A stretch of 64,000 bases of DNA from Paenibacillus selenitireducens (GCF_002021565.1 NZ_MSZX01000004.1:434027-498026), one strand, 5' to 3'; counted from the first letter of the stretch, positions 16,142 through 24,470 are shown. A program made the numbers and translations. The notes: generated from the letters alone by a model not told the origin.

Positions 16142-17641
16142 TTAATGTACTTGCACCTGTGTATTCATCCGTAACTGCTGCAGCTGTGAATCCCATGTGA
16201 TCGAAAGGCCGAGTCCCTTCTCGAAGAGTTGATAAGGAGCAGCGACAGCACCTGTTAAAGAAGATACAGATTCAGGGAGCTCGATAGCTTGGTCATCCAC
16301 TAGAATAATACTTTCCCCGCCGCGAAACGTGAAGGATCGGCCTTCATATTCAATCGTATAGGAAAGTGTGCCCGATGGATCTTGATTGGTCGCAAACTGT
16401 GCTCCAAGTGCTCGGGTAATCGTAGTTATCGGAATATGAACTGTATTTGCACTCACTCGCGGAGCAAATATCGAATTGATCATTAGTCCATCAATCATGA
16501 TGTCTACTGCAATATTGGCCTTAATCGGGAGATAGATCATGCCATCGGGTGAAGCTGCCGTTGCGCCAACTGAATTAAAATGGTTGCCGCCCCAACCCCA
16601 TACTTCGCCGCGTTCCGAGATCGCCTGATTGTGGTAAGTTCCTGCGCTGATCGATTTGATCTTAGGTAAGCCGTTAACCTTGCCTTGCTTGCCTGTAACC
16701 GTTCTTCCATAGCTATATACATCGCCTGCTGTCGTTAGGAACAGCGTGTAAAAGCTAGCTGCTCGTACTTCTTTAACAGTCAATTTAGGTTGAACGGCAG
16801 TTGGCTTACCCTTGGCGTCCAAAGTCCAGACCTTGCCTTTCTTGTCTAGTGCATATGAGGCTTGCTCATTGGAAGTGACGGAACGAATATTGGATAATCC
16901 TTTCATCCGTACAGGCTTAGTAGGAGTCTTGATATTGGAATTGAACATGAGTGATGGTTCATTCCAGCTCCATACGGTGCCATCCCGTTTCACGGCATAG
17001 ATTTGGTGGTTGAATACATGTATCTGCACCACATTCGCAATGCCGCTCACAGCAGCAGGTTTCCGAACGCTGTACGTATCATTCTTGTTCAACTCACACT
17101 GCCACGACCATACGCTCCCGTCTTGACGAAGCGCTACACCAAAGTCCGAGCCTGATGCAACAGTGACTGCATTTGCAATTCCTGCCACCTGCTGAGGCAG
17201 TACAGAATGAATCGTATTATCATCTGAACGCGGTGCTGTTCCCCATGTCCATACCGTTCCATCAGCCTTAACAGCGAGATTGTGTCCGTCTCCGCTAGTA
17301 GCAATATGCTTGATATCCGACAACAAGCTCAGACGAACAGGCCCGTCTGTTTCCGATATGGTAACGGTTTCTTGTATCCCTATTTCGCCTAATAGGTTGC
17401 GTCCCCATGTCCATACCGAGCCGTCCTTGCGAAGAGCGATCGAGTAATAATTACCTGATTCGACTTGCGTGAATTGCAAGGCATCATGGATTCCTTTCTC
17501 CGAAGCAGAAGCGGATACAGGAATCGCTTTCCCGACAAGCACAATGATCATGGCGATGATCAGCGGCTTAAAGGCAATTGATGCTGCGGAATGCCGTATG
17601 GGTGAAGATTGAGTCTTGTAGATAGAATTAGGCGATTTCAT
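16142..17641 (-). CDS. Secreted RCC1-like repeat protein with copper-amine-oxidase-like stalk domain
   Basis: 499 codons from ATG 17641 with AAAGGATG upstream; the longer frame above it runs through remnants of another gene. Residues 25-50 are a signal peptide ending near VSASASE. Residues 60-370 contain at least six RCC1-type blades with the motif DGSVWTWG or DGTVWSWN. Residues 385-495 form a stalk domain (ILVDDQAIELPESVSS and similar) as in Paenibacillus cell-surface proteins. A propeller that binds partners outside the cell is likely; no enzyme motif is seen. Confidence 0.8.
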   Translation of the reverse strand: MKSPNSIYKTQSSPIRHSAASIAFKPLIIAMIIVLVGKAIPVSASASEKGIHDALQFTQVESGNYYSIALRKDGSVWTWGRNLLGEIGIQETVTISETDGPVRLSLLSDIKHIATSGDGHNLAVKADGTVWTWGTAPRSDDNTIHSVLPQQVAGIANAVTVASGSDFGVALRQDGSVWSWQCELNKNDTYSVRKPAAVSGIANVVQIHVFNHQIYAVKRDGTVWSWNEPSLMFNSNIKTPTKPVRMKGLSNIRSVTSNEQASYALDKKGKVWTLDAKGKPTAVQPKLTVKEVRAASFYTLFLTTAGDVYSYGRTVTGKQGKVNGLPKIKSISAGTYHNQAISERGEVWGWGGNHFNSVGATAASPDGMIYLPIKANIAVDIMIDGLMINSIFAPRVSANTVHIPITTITRALGAQFATNQDPSGTLSYTIEYEGRSFTFRGGESIILVDDQAIELPESVSSLTGAVAAPYQLFEKGLGLSITWDSQLQQLRMNTQVQVH

Positions 17642-17744
17642 GGATTGTTCATCCTTTCGTAAGATTAGTATGAGTAGGTATATACTAGATAGACGCAGGT
17701 TGTTGTAAAAAAGTTCCAAGAGGTATTTTGGGGTGAATGAACTT

Positions 17745-17901
17745 TGATCCAAGTAGCGGCAGCAATCATTGAGAACGATGAAAGTCAGGTCCTCATCGCT
17801 CGACGTCGACAGGTAAGTCGTAAGCGAGTATGTGGGAGTTTTCAGGCGGTAAGTTGGAGCACGGGGAATCCGTTGAAGTGTGCTTGAAGCGAGTCTATTA
17901 A
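17745..17901 (+). pseudogene. Nudix hydrolase (MutT-like), N-terminal remnant, frameshifted
   Basis: IQVAAAIIENDESQVLIARR is the start of a MutT-type Nudix protein. After a frame change, WEFSGGKLEHGESVEVCLKR is the beginning of the Nudix box (G-G-K-x-E-x-G-E). It stops at TAA 17901 before R-E-x-x-E-E. Nonfunctional. Confidence 0.7.
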
Positions 17902-17913
17902 ATACGATCTGGC

Positions 17914-18078
17914 TGGATTCTTGTAGAGGTGGAGGCAAAGTCACCTGGAGTCGAAATTGATCCGGTATTCGGCGTTCGGACGACTGCAAAACAAGCAGCT
18001 AGTCTCATTCGAGCAGGTGTTAAGCGTACGATATTTCTAAAAACTCCTCCGACACCGAGTCGTGGGAAACCGTTCTAA
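17914..18078 (+). pseudogene. Unrecognised C-terminal coding remnant
   Basis: Open frame without start: KSPGVEIDPVFGVRTTAKQA and SLIRAGVKRTIFLKTPPTPS, ending at TAA 18076-18078. Codon use looks coding, but I do not recognise the family. It follows the Nudix remnant without a gap. Confidence 0.35.
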
Positions 18079-18113
18079 ATAGTTATTGTTTTCAGTTTTC
18101 GGACTGTTCGTTT

Positions 18114-18197
18114 TTGAACTAACGGAACACGATAGCGGAGGAGCTTGCAGCGATGTGGCTCCTCTTTTCTTATTGAAGTAACGGGCAGGATAGTTCC
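18114..18197 (+). repeat. attC-like repeat, complete (GGAGGAGC hairpin subtype)
   Basis: Left half TTGAACTAACGGAACACGAT, hairpin GAGGAGC...GCTCCTC with TTTTCTTATTG, right half GTAACGGGCAGGATAGTTCC. The 63 nt from 18127 to 18189 are identical to 23520-23582. Confidence 0.9.
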
Positions 18198-18255
18198 AAT
18201 ATGTGGTATAATTTTTGCGATCTAAAAAAGTGGGGTTAGAGGAGGATTCGTAGCG

Positions 18256-18642
18256 GTGAACAAAGACGATATTGTAATTAATCAAATTACAGAGTTAGAT
18301 AAATTGGAATCAACAAAATCATTACAATCGACAATCAGTAAACTTGAGAATGCCTTGTCCCAGATGACTCAAAATGGTGCAAATACTACCCTAGTAAAGA
18401 AACGACTCAAAGCTGTTTACATCGGCTTAGCCATGCTAGAACACGTTTGGAATCAAAGACCCCATCATTACACCCAGGAAGATTTAGCAGAAGCTCGCAA
18501 TGTGATTACTGGTTTATTTCCATCAATTGAAAACAGTTATACTAAGTCAAAGGCAGGTAGTCCCCAAAGAACGCTTTTAGAAAGAAGAATTAAAGCGTTG
18601 GAACTTGCTGTTCAAGCGATTGACGATCTTTCCACTAAATAA
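18256..18642 (+). CDS. Conserved hypothetical helical protein
   Basis: 128 codons from GTG 18256, with AGAGGAGG about 10 nt upstream. The sequence is almost wholly helical and polar: LDKLESTKSLQSTISKLENA, VKKRLKAVYIGLAMLEHVWN, a central YTQEDLAEARNVITGLFPSI, and LLERRIKALELAVQAIDDL. No catalytic motif, signal or membrane segment. The two KRLKA/RRIKALELA-type segments suggest an internal duplication. It lies between two complete attC-like repeats, so it is a clean cassette-like unit. Family not recognised. Confidence 0.7.
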   Translation: MNKDDIVINQITELDKLESTKSLQSTISKLENALSQMTQNGANTTLVKKRLKAVYIGLAMLEHVWNQRPHHYTQEDLAEARNVITGLFPSIENSYTKSKAGSPQRTLLERRIKALELAVQAIDDLSTK

Positions 18643-18744
18643 CTCATAATGTAAACGAAGCGTTTGGGAGTAATCTTAGTTCACCTTACTGAAAAAAACT
18701 AACTGAAGCCCTTTTAAAATATGATTCCGGAGTTGTAAAGCCAC

Positions 18745-18830
18745 TAAACTAAAGGGGAACGTTAGTTGAATCATGATATAGAGGCATCTGGTCAAACGAT
18801 CAGCTGCCGTTTTCATTGATAAGACAGGAG
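18745..18830 (+). repeat. attC-like repeat, left half plus hairpin
   Basis: AAACTAAAGGGGAACGTTAG (AACTAA/TTAGTT flanks), then GGCATCTGGTC-AAAC-GATCAGCTGCC. The right half is eroded. Confidence 0.75.
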
Positions 18831-18841
18831 GGCTTTCAACA

Positions 18842-19381
18842 ATGGACTTATTAGACGAACAAACTAAATCACAATTAAATGTGATTTCAGAGATGAATGA
18901 GATATTTAAATCAATTGGAGGACGTTACTGGTTACGCGGAGGTTGGGCGATAGACTTCTTACTTGGAAGGGTTACTAGACCACATGAAGACCTAGACTTG
19001 GTAACTTGGGTTCATAATCGGGAGGGATTGGCACAAATGCTTATGGACGCAGGCTTTGAACGGATACCTGTGAGTGAGCGACAGACCGATTTTCGTAAAA
19101 GCAATGTAGACATCCAGTTTCTTTACTTGACCACAAATGGTGATGAAAGCATTATTCCTAATGGATTACCAGAATGGGTATGGAGGTCAGATGCGTTATT
19201 ACCGCAAGTTTTTACACTAAACGGAATAACAGCGAATGTATTAAATCCTCGACAATTACTTGAAGAAAAAGAAGTGTATGAAAAAATAGGTAGGAAACTC
19301 CGCCAAAAGGATTTGGAAAGTAAAAGGATACTGCAAAGTATCATTGATAACAAACAATTTGGGGAAAGCTTGTTGAACTAA
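18842..19381 (+). CDS. Nucleotidyltransferase, aminoglycoside ANT(2'')-like
   Basis: 179 codons from ATG 18842, GGAGGGC upstream. The active-site region YWLRGGWAIDFLLGRVTRPHEDLDLVTW matches the G-G-W-A-x-D-x-L-L-G-R-x-T-R-x-H-x-D-x-D signature of aminoglycoside-2''-adenylyltransferase (PF10706) proteins, with both metal-binding Asp residues (DLDL). Further DIQFLYL supplies the third acid. Many chromosomal relatives act on unknown substrates, so antibiotic resistance is possible but unproven. Its TAA stop (19379-19381) lies inside the left half of the next attC-like repeat. Confidence 0.8.
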   Translation: MDLLDEQTKSQLNVISEMNEIFKSIGGRYWLRGGWAIDFLLGRVTRPHEDLDLVTWVHNREGLAQMLMDAGFERIPVSERQTDFRKSNVDIQFLYLTTNGDESIIPNGLPEWVWRSDALLPQVFTLNGITANVLNPRQLLEEKEVYEKIGRKLRQKDLESKRILQSIIDNKQFGESLLN

Positions 19382-19500
19382 CGGGACACGATAGTTAATA
19401 AAGCGATATCAAAAGCAGGGCCATCCGGCGAAGGATGGCCTTAAAACTTGCCGTTACAGACAGCGTGGAGAACCGTATCACAAGTAACGGTTAGTTATTT
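19373..19500 (+). repeat. attC-like repeat with second-type right part
   Basis: Left half TGAACTAACGGGACACGATA overlaps the preceding stop codon. A hairpin GGCCATCC-GGCGAA-GGATGGCC follows, then the second repeat type TTGCCGTTACAGACAGCG...CCGTATCACAAGTAACGG and TTAGTTA. Confidence 0.85.
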
Positions 19501-19858
19501 GAAAATACTTGCAGAAACCTTCAAAAGTGAGCTAACCGACATGGGTTTGGGATGGGCTACCCTCGGCGGAAAAGTCAGTACAAATGGACTTCCGCGTCCT
19601 TTTTAGGGTCAAAGAACTATGCGGTACATGGAGGATACTGAAAAAGTCCCTTAACCCCAAAAGAGACAGCTTCCTAGTTTTGGAGGAGGCTGTCTCTTTT
19701 TTTTAGTATAATCAGATCATCCAATCAAGGGCTGGTGGTCCCGATGTTTCCGAAGCAACAGGGTTTATCTTGAGTCCGTATATCCTATGTTTTTCAGTTT
19801 CCTCGCTCTGCCTCCGGTTTTTCTTACAATTCCTATGGATGCTGCATTTCCGGCAGTG
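19500..19858. other. Region without recognised gene, with a strong terminator
   Basis: A hairpin AAAGAGACAGC...GCTGTCTCTTT followed by T8 lies at 19659-19704. The bases before it show short protein-like stretches, but no frame I can name. The minus-strand PPOX gene ends at 19859. Confidence 0.5.
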
Positions 19859-20293
19859 CTATACCTCAAAAGAAACCGGTCCGGCAGTCTCATAATCCAC
19901 GATGACAAAAACATTTTTGATGTGAATTTCAAAAACATCCAATGTGTCGCCAATGGCAGAGAGCGTCTCATCATATCCAGGGATTTTTTGGATAAACAGG
20001 TCCTTGATCTCTTCTATGGTGTACCGGCTCTTATGTACAACTGCATGATTGGAGCGTGCATGCGGCACGGAAGACCCGTCAGAGGGGACGGTTGTGAAGG
20101 CAACATTGTTATTTTGAGCAAACTCAGTCACCTTCTGATTCTCCCTGTCTGTCGTAAAATACAGGATTCCTGGCTTGCTGGCATCATAGCAGAAATTGAC
20201 AATCCTAACATTGGGTACGCCTGCCACCGCTGTTGCCAGAGCAATTTCGTTGGTCTTGTCTAATGTGTGGTAAAATTCGTTCTTGTAATCCAC
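19859..20293 (-). CDS. Pyridoxamine 5'-phosphate oxidase-fold (FMN-binding) protein
   Basis: 144 codons on the minus strand. MDYKNEFYHTLDKTNEIALATAVAGVPNVRIVNFCYD is the split-barrel start; ILYFTTDRENQKVTEFAQNNNVAFTTVP carries the FMN-phosphate region; SRYTIEEIKDLFIQKIPGYDET is the C-terminal helix pair. Members bind flavin and reduce small molecules or F420-like cofactors. It is divergent from a WYL-domain regulator at 20392, which probably controls it. Confidence 0.8.
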   Translation of the reverse strand: MDYKNEFYHTLDKTNEIALATAVAGVPNVRIVNFCYDASKPGILYFTTDRENQKVTEFAQNNNVAFTTVPSDGSSVPHARSNHAVVHKSRYTIEEIKDLFIQKIPGYDETLSAIGDTLDVFEIHIKNVFVIVDYETAGPVSFEV

Positions 20294-20391
20294 TTATATT
20301 TCCTCCTTAGCATTTGATAAACTTAGTATAGCAATGTATCGATGACAGCTTGTATGTCAGTCATAGTACATAAATTTCAGGGGGGTTGATT

Positions 20392-21321
20392 ATGAAGCTG
20401 GAACGAATGATCGCTATCATTATGCTGCTCTTGCAAAGAGAGAAGATGGGCGGGAAAGAGCTGGCCGAGCTGTTCGAAGTTTCACTTAGAACCATTTATC
20501 GTGATATTGAAACAATTAATCAAGCAGGTATTCCGATTGTGACCAGCTCCGGTGTAGGAGGGGGAATTGGGATCATGAATGAGTATAAGATAGAAAAAGG
20601 GTTTTTTACCTTCAAGGACATTACCGCTCTACTGATGGGGCTTGGCTTTATATCCAATACATTATCCGGTGAGGAAACCACTGCTACCCTGGCCAAAGTA
20701 AAAAGCTTTATCCCGGAGGATAGACAGCATGAAATTACGCTGAAAGCCAACCAAATCTCCTTTGACCTATCCGCTTGGCTGGGCAGCAATGATCTGCAGA
20801 CCAAAGTTGAAGTGATTCGAACAGCCTTGGAGCATTGCAGCATACTGTCTTTTATGTATCTAAGCGCTAAAGGAGACAAGGTCATGCGGACCCTTGAACC
20901 TCATCGTTTGTTATTGAAAGAAAATCACTGGTACGTGCAGGGGTATTGTTTGAATCGGCAGCAATTTCGGGTATTCAAGCTATCCCGCATATCTGAACTG
21001 GAGAGAACGGAAGACCGTTTTGCTATGCGTGAGATTCCCCCGGCTTTTTCAGAGTTTTCAGATACTATGTCTAGGAAAATGCAAAAAATAAAATTGCAGC
21101 TAGACCATTCCATCCTCGACAGGATGTTGGATTATTGCGGAGAAGAGAACATTACTCCCCTCGGCAATGGCGAATTCTATGCATATCTTGATTTTATTGA
21201 AGATGATTATGGTTACGGAATTCTAATGAGCTTCGGAGATAAATGCCAATGCATTGAACCTGAGCATGTGCGCAATGAAATGAAGAGACGGCTCAATGAT
21301 TCAATAAAAGCATATTATTGA
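20392..21321 (+). CDS. HTH/WYL-domain transcriptional regulator (YafY type)
   Basis: 309 codons from ATG 20392 with GGGGGG upstream. Residues 1-60: helix-turn-helix (MGGKELAELFEVSLRTIYRD, IETINQAGIPIV). Residues 75-300: WYL region, with SFMYLSAKGDKVMRTLEPHRLLLKENHWYVQGYCLNRQQFRVFKLSRIS containing the ligand-binding W-Y/V and F-R-x-F-K-L-S-R-I signature. It probably represses or activates the divergent PPOX gene from the 98-nt intergenic region. Confidence 0.9.
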   Translation: MKLERMIAIIMLLLQREKMGGKELAELFEVSLRTIYRDIETINQAGIPIVTSSGVGGGIGIMNEYKIEKGFFTFKDITALLMGLGFISNTLSGEETTATLAKVKSFIPEDRQHEITLKANQISFDLSAWLGSNDLQTKVEVIRTALEHCSILSFMYLSAKGDKVMRTLEPHRLLLKENHWYVQGYCLNRQQFRVFKLSRISELERTEDRFAMREIPPAFSEFSDTMSRKMQKIKLQLDHSILDRMLDYCGEENITPLGNGEFYAYLDFIEDDYGYGILMSFGDKCQCIEPEHVRNEMKRRLNDSIKAYY

Positions 21322-21392
21322 CATGCAATGTTTGCATTACCTCCTGCAATGAACGTAAGAAAAAATAGGAGTTTTCGTATCGGATTGGCAGT

Positions 21393-21422
21393 CTTGTTGC
21401 GTTAACGGGCAGTTTAGCGCAA
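21393..21422 (+). repeat. attC-like repeat, right half with compensatory flanks
   Basis: TTGCGTTAACGGGCAGTTTAGCGCAA: the flanks differ from the usual AACTA/TAGTT but still pair (TTGCGTTAA with TTAGCGCAA, one G-T). Confidence 0.8.
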
Positions 21423-21495
21423 CAAAATTCAATTTTTAACCGTATAGATATTGGAAGTATCAGGAAGTTGGGACTCAACAATTTGGAGTGATTAA

Positions 21496-22080
21496 ATGAA
21501 AAAGTCCAGAATAACGTTAGTTGTTCTAATAATTTTTCTAATAACAGGTATTGGTTATATGAATGGATATAGGTTTAATGCTTTAAGCGCGGCTAAGGCA
21601 AATTCTTTTGTACCTAAAGACTCCATTTTAATAGATGAAGTTGATTATAGTTGGGGACGATTTTATATTTTTGACTCTCCAGAAAAGCCGGTTACTGCAA
21701 TTACATTACAATCTTATCGCTTTTTATGGTCCTCGAGAATGTCAGTTTACCATTATCACCGAGATGATCGGATTATCACAATCGGTGGTGGAACCTTAAA
21801 TAATCCAAAGGAGAAAGCAACAGTGATAAGTATTATAGTCGATGATCCAGATGTTTCTTACTTAGAAGTGGGACCTGAAAGTAACCGAGTGAAGAGAGGA
21901 GTCAATTTAGGGAAGCCTATGACATTTGCATGGGATGTTGCAGTCCAACTGAATTTCCTTTATCCAAAGGCATTTAATAAAAATGGCGAACTACTTTATG
22001 AGTATCGCTACCCAAAAACAAATTATATACGGCAAGAGGATTTGAGATGGTATTCAGTAAAGGAGTCATCTTTGTCATAA
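21496..22080 (+). CDS. Hypothetical membrane-anchored protein
   Basis: 194 codons from ATG 21496, GGAGTG upstream. Residues 6-25 are a signal anchor (ITLVVLIIFLITGIGYMNGY). The rest is an extracytoplasmic domain, beta-rich by eye, with VDYSWGRFYIFDSPEKPVTA, IITIGGGTLNNPKEKATVIS and MTFAWDVAVQLNFLYPKAF. I recognise no family; the layout (anchor plus about 170 residues) is common among cassette-type proteins here. Ends shortly before an attC-like repeat. Confidence 0.7.
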   Translation: MKKSRITLVVLIIFLITGIGYMNGYRFNALSAAKANSFVPKDSILIDEVDYSWGRFYIFDSPEKPVTAITLQSYRFLWSSRMSVYHYHRDDRIITIGGGTLNNPKEKATVISIIVDDPDVSYLEVGPESNRVKRGVNLGKPMTFAWDVAVQLNFLYPKAFNKNGELLYEYRYPKTNYIRQEDLRWYSVKESSLS

Positions 22081-22102
22081 GTAATCATACTCATATAGAT
22101 CG

Positions 22103-22197
22103 TAAAGCTAACAGACACGTTGGCTCAATAAACACACTAACAAAGGCTGCCGGCATGATCGGTAGCCTTTGTTCACCTAACGGAGAGGATAGCTCAA
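22103..22197 (+). repeat. attC-like repeat, complete
   Basis: Left half AAGCTAACAGACACGTTGGC, hairpin AAAGGCTGCCG...CGGTAGCCTTT, right half CACCTAACGGAGAGGATAG. Confidence 0.85.
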
Positions 22198-22268
22198 AAG
22201 TTTCGCGAATACCCTACATATGGAATTATTTATGAAGTTCGTGAATAAGACGTTATCGGAAATCTGCA
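22188..22268 (+). repeat. Duplicated 5' segment, copy 1
   Basis: About 80 nt beginning at the end of the repeat (AAAAGTTTCGCGAATACCCT...AAGTTCGTGAATAAGACG) recur almost unchanged at 41606-41688, also just after a right half. They lead into different genes. Probably a shared cassette 5' untranslated region. Confidence 0.85.
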
Positions 22269-22285
22269 CAAGTGAGGAGTTCACA

Positions 22286-22855
22286 ATGAAGAGGTTTACT
22301 CTATTAGTTATTACACTAGTTTTCACAATCTTGGTTATTGTAATTCTAATCATTTATTATCCAAAGGAAATTAATATAAACGCACAAGGCATAAAATATG
22401 GATATGGAACTGAGATTGTAGAATCAGAAAAACTAGTAAATGTACAAATTGAAGGGAAACTATATAAAAGCATCACTGGTAAGAGAAAATTCGAAGGCAC
22501 AATAGACATTGAAGGAGAAGAACTCCCTGTTCCGTTAGATCAGAGAAAACTAACCATACTCATTTCAGATGAAGGAGCGGGTGTCATTAATTATCCGTAT
22601 TTTACATATCGAAAAGATAATGGTGCAACAAATGGTTCACATACTTACTATTATGGAACTTTAGTGATCAATCGTAATTTTACTAACGCAACAATATTTG
22701 TTGGAAATCACAGTGAAATAAAAGATAATCGTGGAACTGCTTGGAATTCAGTAAGTGGTCAAGTTATAACAGTTCCATCTAGTAGTAGAGCAGAAGCCAT
22801 TCATATAACTAACGAGTTAGCAGGTAACTATTTAAGAGGATTAAAATTGAAATGA
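22286..22855 (+). CDS. Hypothetical anchored protein, related to the one at 33398
   Basis: 189 codons from ATG 22286 with GTGAGGAG upstream. Residues 4-27 are a signal anchor (FTLLVITLVFTILVIVILII) ending YYPKEINI. The domain RKFEGTIDIEGEELPVPLDQ parallels FKGTVTIDGLEFT in the protein at 33398, whose anchor is followed by QFPKKVDI. The two are distant members of one family in separate units. Function unknown; no catalytic motif seen. Confidence 0.75.
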   Translation: MKRFTLLVITLVFTILVIVILIIYYPKEININAQGIKYGYGTEIVESEKLVNVQIEGKLYKSITGKRKFEGTIDIEGEELPVPLDQRKLTILISDEGAGVINYPYFTYRKDNGATNGSHTYYYGTLVINRNFTNATIFVGNHSEIKDNRGTAWNSVSGQVITVPSSSRAEAIHITNELAGNYLRGLKLK

Positions 22856-22885
22856 ACTTAAAACGAAGTGTTAGAGAATCGGGAA

Positions 22886-22972
22886 GGAGCAGACATAACG
22901 ATAGTTGAATAAAGAAACCGAGGCAACTGGTCAGAACGACCGGCTGCCGTTTTCTAACGGGCAGGATAGTTA
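22886..22972 (+). repeat. attC-like repeat, complete
   Basis: Left half GGAGCAGACATAACGATAGT (diverged), hairpin GGCAACTGGTC-AGAAC-GACCGGCTGCC, right half TCTAACGGGCAGGATAGTTA. Confidence 0.85.
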
Positions 22973-23072
22973 AAAAAAGGAAATTTTAAAGAGGCGGAGA
23001 AATAATAATTGTTTTGACCGGAAATCATGTTTTATTTCGTCTTTACAAAACTAATGACTAAGGAGGATTAAA

Positions 23073-23488
23073 TTGAAATATTATTTATCATCATCATATA
23101 AAATAGGAACTGAAGAAGTTAGATTGAAAGAAATGACAGCACATTTGTTCTAGCACAGGCCATGAAATTGAGTGGTTTTGATGAGATTATTAAAGAATAC
23201 CATAGAGACAGTAAAAATATTGTTTATGGGGGATATAGTGCAGGTATATGTATTCTAGGACCAACACTAAGAGGGATTCACCTAGTAGATGACCCCGATC
23301 AGAAACCGTACGGAGAACAACATCAAACGATTTGGGAAGGATTAAATATTTTGAATTATGCTATTGCCCCACATTATAAATCGGATCATAAAGAATCTGA
23401 AGATATGGATAAAGCAGTTGAATATATGATCGATAATAAAATCCTTTTTAGAGCTTTGAGGGATGGAGAAGTAATTATTATCGAATGA
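23073..23488 (+). pseudogene. Peptidase S51 (peptidase E-like), internal deletion
   Basis: TTG 23073 with AGGAGG upstream starts MKYYLSSSYKIGTEEVRLKE and stops at TAG 23152. Another frame resumes at TFVLAQAMKLSGFDEIIKEY and carries GGYSAGICILGPTLRGIHLV, the nucleophile elbow of S51 peptidases (G-x-S-A-G), then NYAIAPHYKSDHKES with the catalytic His. About 60 residues between the parts are missing, so the gene is dead although both ends are well kept. Confidence 0.8.
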
Positions 23489-23507
23489 ATGTAGTGAACA
23501 GGAAGAC

Positions 23508-23591
23508 TGAGTCAACGGGACACGATAGCGGAGGAGCTTGCAGCGATGTGGCTCCTCTTTTCTTATTGAAGTAACGGGCAGGTTAGCGTAG
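23508..23591 (+). repeat. attC-like repeat, complete (GGAGGAGC hairpin subtype)
   Basis: GTCAACGGGACACGATAGCG, GAGGAGC...GCTCCTC, right half GTAACGGGCAGGTTAGCG. Shares 63 identical bases with the copy at 18127. Confidence 0.9.
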
Positions 23592-23642
23592 TAATTTGAT
23601 TCTTCATTTGTTAAATTGTATGGATAAAGGAGGGGGAGAGAA

Positions 23643-24110
23643 ATGGAGTACAAATATGAATTGAGTGGTACTGGTTGGGCTGATGGATTTATCGAAATAA
23701 ATACCAATACCGAACATTTCTCTGCAAGCTACCTAACTGATGCTTTGCACGATATGTTAAAAGCAATAATTTCTCTCTTACCTGAATTGGTTACATACCC
23801 TGTGAAAAGCGTTCAATTCGAAATGCATGAGGAGCCAGGCGGAACAGTTTGGACATTAGAAAAGATAGATTCAGCTCATCTAAACATTAATATTGTTTCA
23901 TTTGAAGATTTGGTTAGAAGGAAAGAACTGGCTCAAAATTTTAATGAGACCTGTACAATTTCGGAGTTTGTCAAAGCGGTTGTTACTTCACTGGATTTAC
24001 TTTTACAACAACACGGCATGGATGGTTATAAAGCAAAATGGATTAATTATGACTTCCCTAAAAAGGAATATTCAATGTTGAAAGATTTCTTGCGTAGGGG
24101 AAATCATTGA
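23643..24110 (+). CDS. Hypothetical protein of cassette type
   Basis: 155 codons from ATG 23643, GGAGGGGGAG upstream. Soluble, no signal. YELSGTGWADGFIEINTNTE, SASYLTDALHDMLKAIISLL, SVQFEMHEEPGGTVWTLEKI and ISEFVKAVVTSLDLLLQQHG suggest an alpha/beta protein with a beta meander followed by helices. I do not recognise the family by name. The TGA stop (24108-24110) is directly fused to GCTAACGGG of the next attC-like repeat, an exact gene-plus-site unit. Confidence 0.75.
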   Translation: MEYKYELSGTGWADGFIEINTNTEHFSASYLTDALHDMLKAIISLLPELVTYPVKSVQFEMHEEPGGTVWTLEKIDSAHLNINIVSFEDLVRRKELAQNFNETCTISEFVKAVVTSLDLLLQQHGMDGYKAKWINYDFPKKEYSMLKDFLRRGNH

Positions 24111-24200
24111 GCTAACGGGACACGATAGTTGAATAACAGATGTTGTTGAGCAGGCGGCATTGGCTGGCTGCCTTTTTTCGGGTGAGCAGAGGTAGCTATT
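24107..24200 (+). repeat. attC-like repeat, complete but with eroded right half
   Basis: GAGCTAACGGGACACGATAG starts at the stop codon; hairpin GGCGGCATTGGCTGGCTGCC with T6; right half reduced to GGTGAGCAGAGGTAGCTA. Confidence 0.8.
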
Positions 24201-24228
24201 GACGAGGTAATATTTGGAAGTGTATACT
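24199..24228 (+). promoter_or_regulatory. Promoter of the attenuated PEP-phosphotransferase operon
   Basis: TTGACG (24199-24204), an 18-nt spacer, TATACT (24223-24228). It starts at the very end of the preceding repeat. Confidence 0.7.
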
Positions 24229-24272
24229 TTACCATGTATTAAAAAGTAATTTAACCCGAAGGAGTGAGGTCA

Positions 24273-24338
24273 ATGAAAAACTTCAAACGAAGCGCCAAAA
24301 ACATCATATTAGGTCCTCACGTTGTTATTTTTAACTAA
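24273..24338 (+). CDS. 21-residue leader peptide
   Basis: ATG 24273 with AAGGAGTGAGG at 24259-24269; the product begins MKNFKRSAKN and ends GPHVVIFN before TAA 24336-24338. It precedes two hairpins and then the phosphotransferase genes. A basic, short peptide with a hydrophobic end just before a terminator is typical of leaders whose stalled translation (by an antibiotic) opens the downstream genes. Inference from layout; no direct evidence of stalling. The final V-V-x-x-N resembles the leader at 35056. Confidence 0.65.
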   Translation: MKNFKRSAKNIILGPHVVIFN

Positions 24339-24355
24339 TTCGCTTATGTCGAAAT

Positions 24356-24470
24356 AAGCCCTGAGGATATGTCTGTCCGCAGGGCTTTATATGTGTGTGG
24401 GTCCACTCTGGAGTATAGAGTGATGCCGCGCGCTAAAGCCTCTGGTTTGTTTGCAGTGGCTTTTTGTTTT
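24356..24470 (+). terminator. Tandem attenuator hairpins
   Basis: Hairpin 1: AAGCCCTG (24356-24363) with CAGGGCTT (24380-24387). Hairpin 2: AAAGCC (24435-24440) with GGCTTT (24458-24463) and TTGTTTTG. Both lie between leader and structural genes. Confidence 0.6.

Noticed and set aside
24356-24470. Riboswitch upstream of the phosphotransferase genes
   Set aside because: A short ORF with a strong ribosome site precedes the terminators and no known aptamer core is recognised, so leader-peptide attenuation explains it better.
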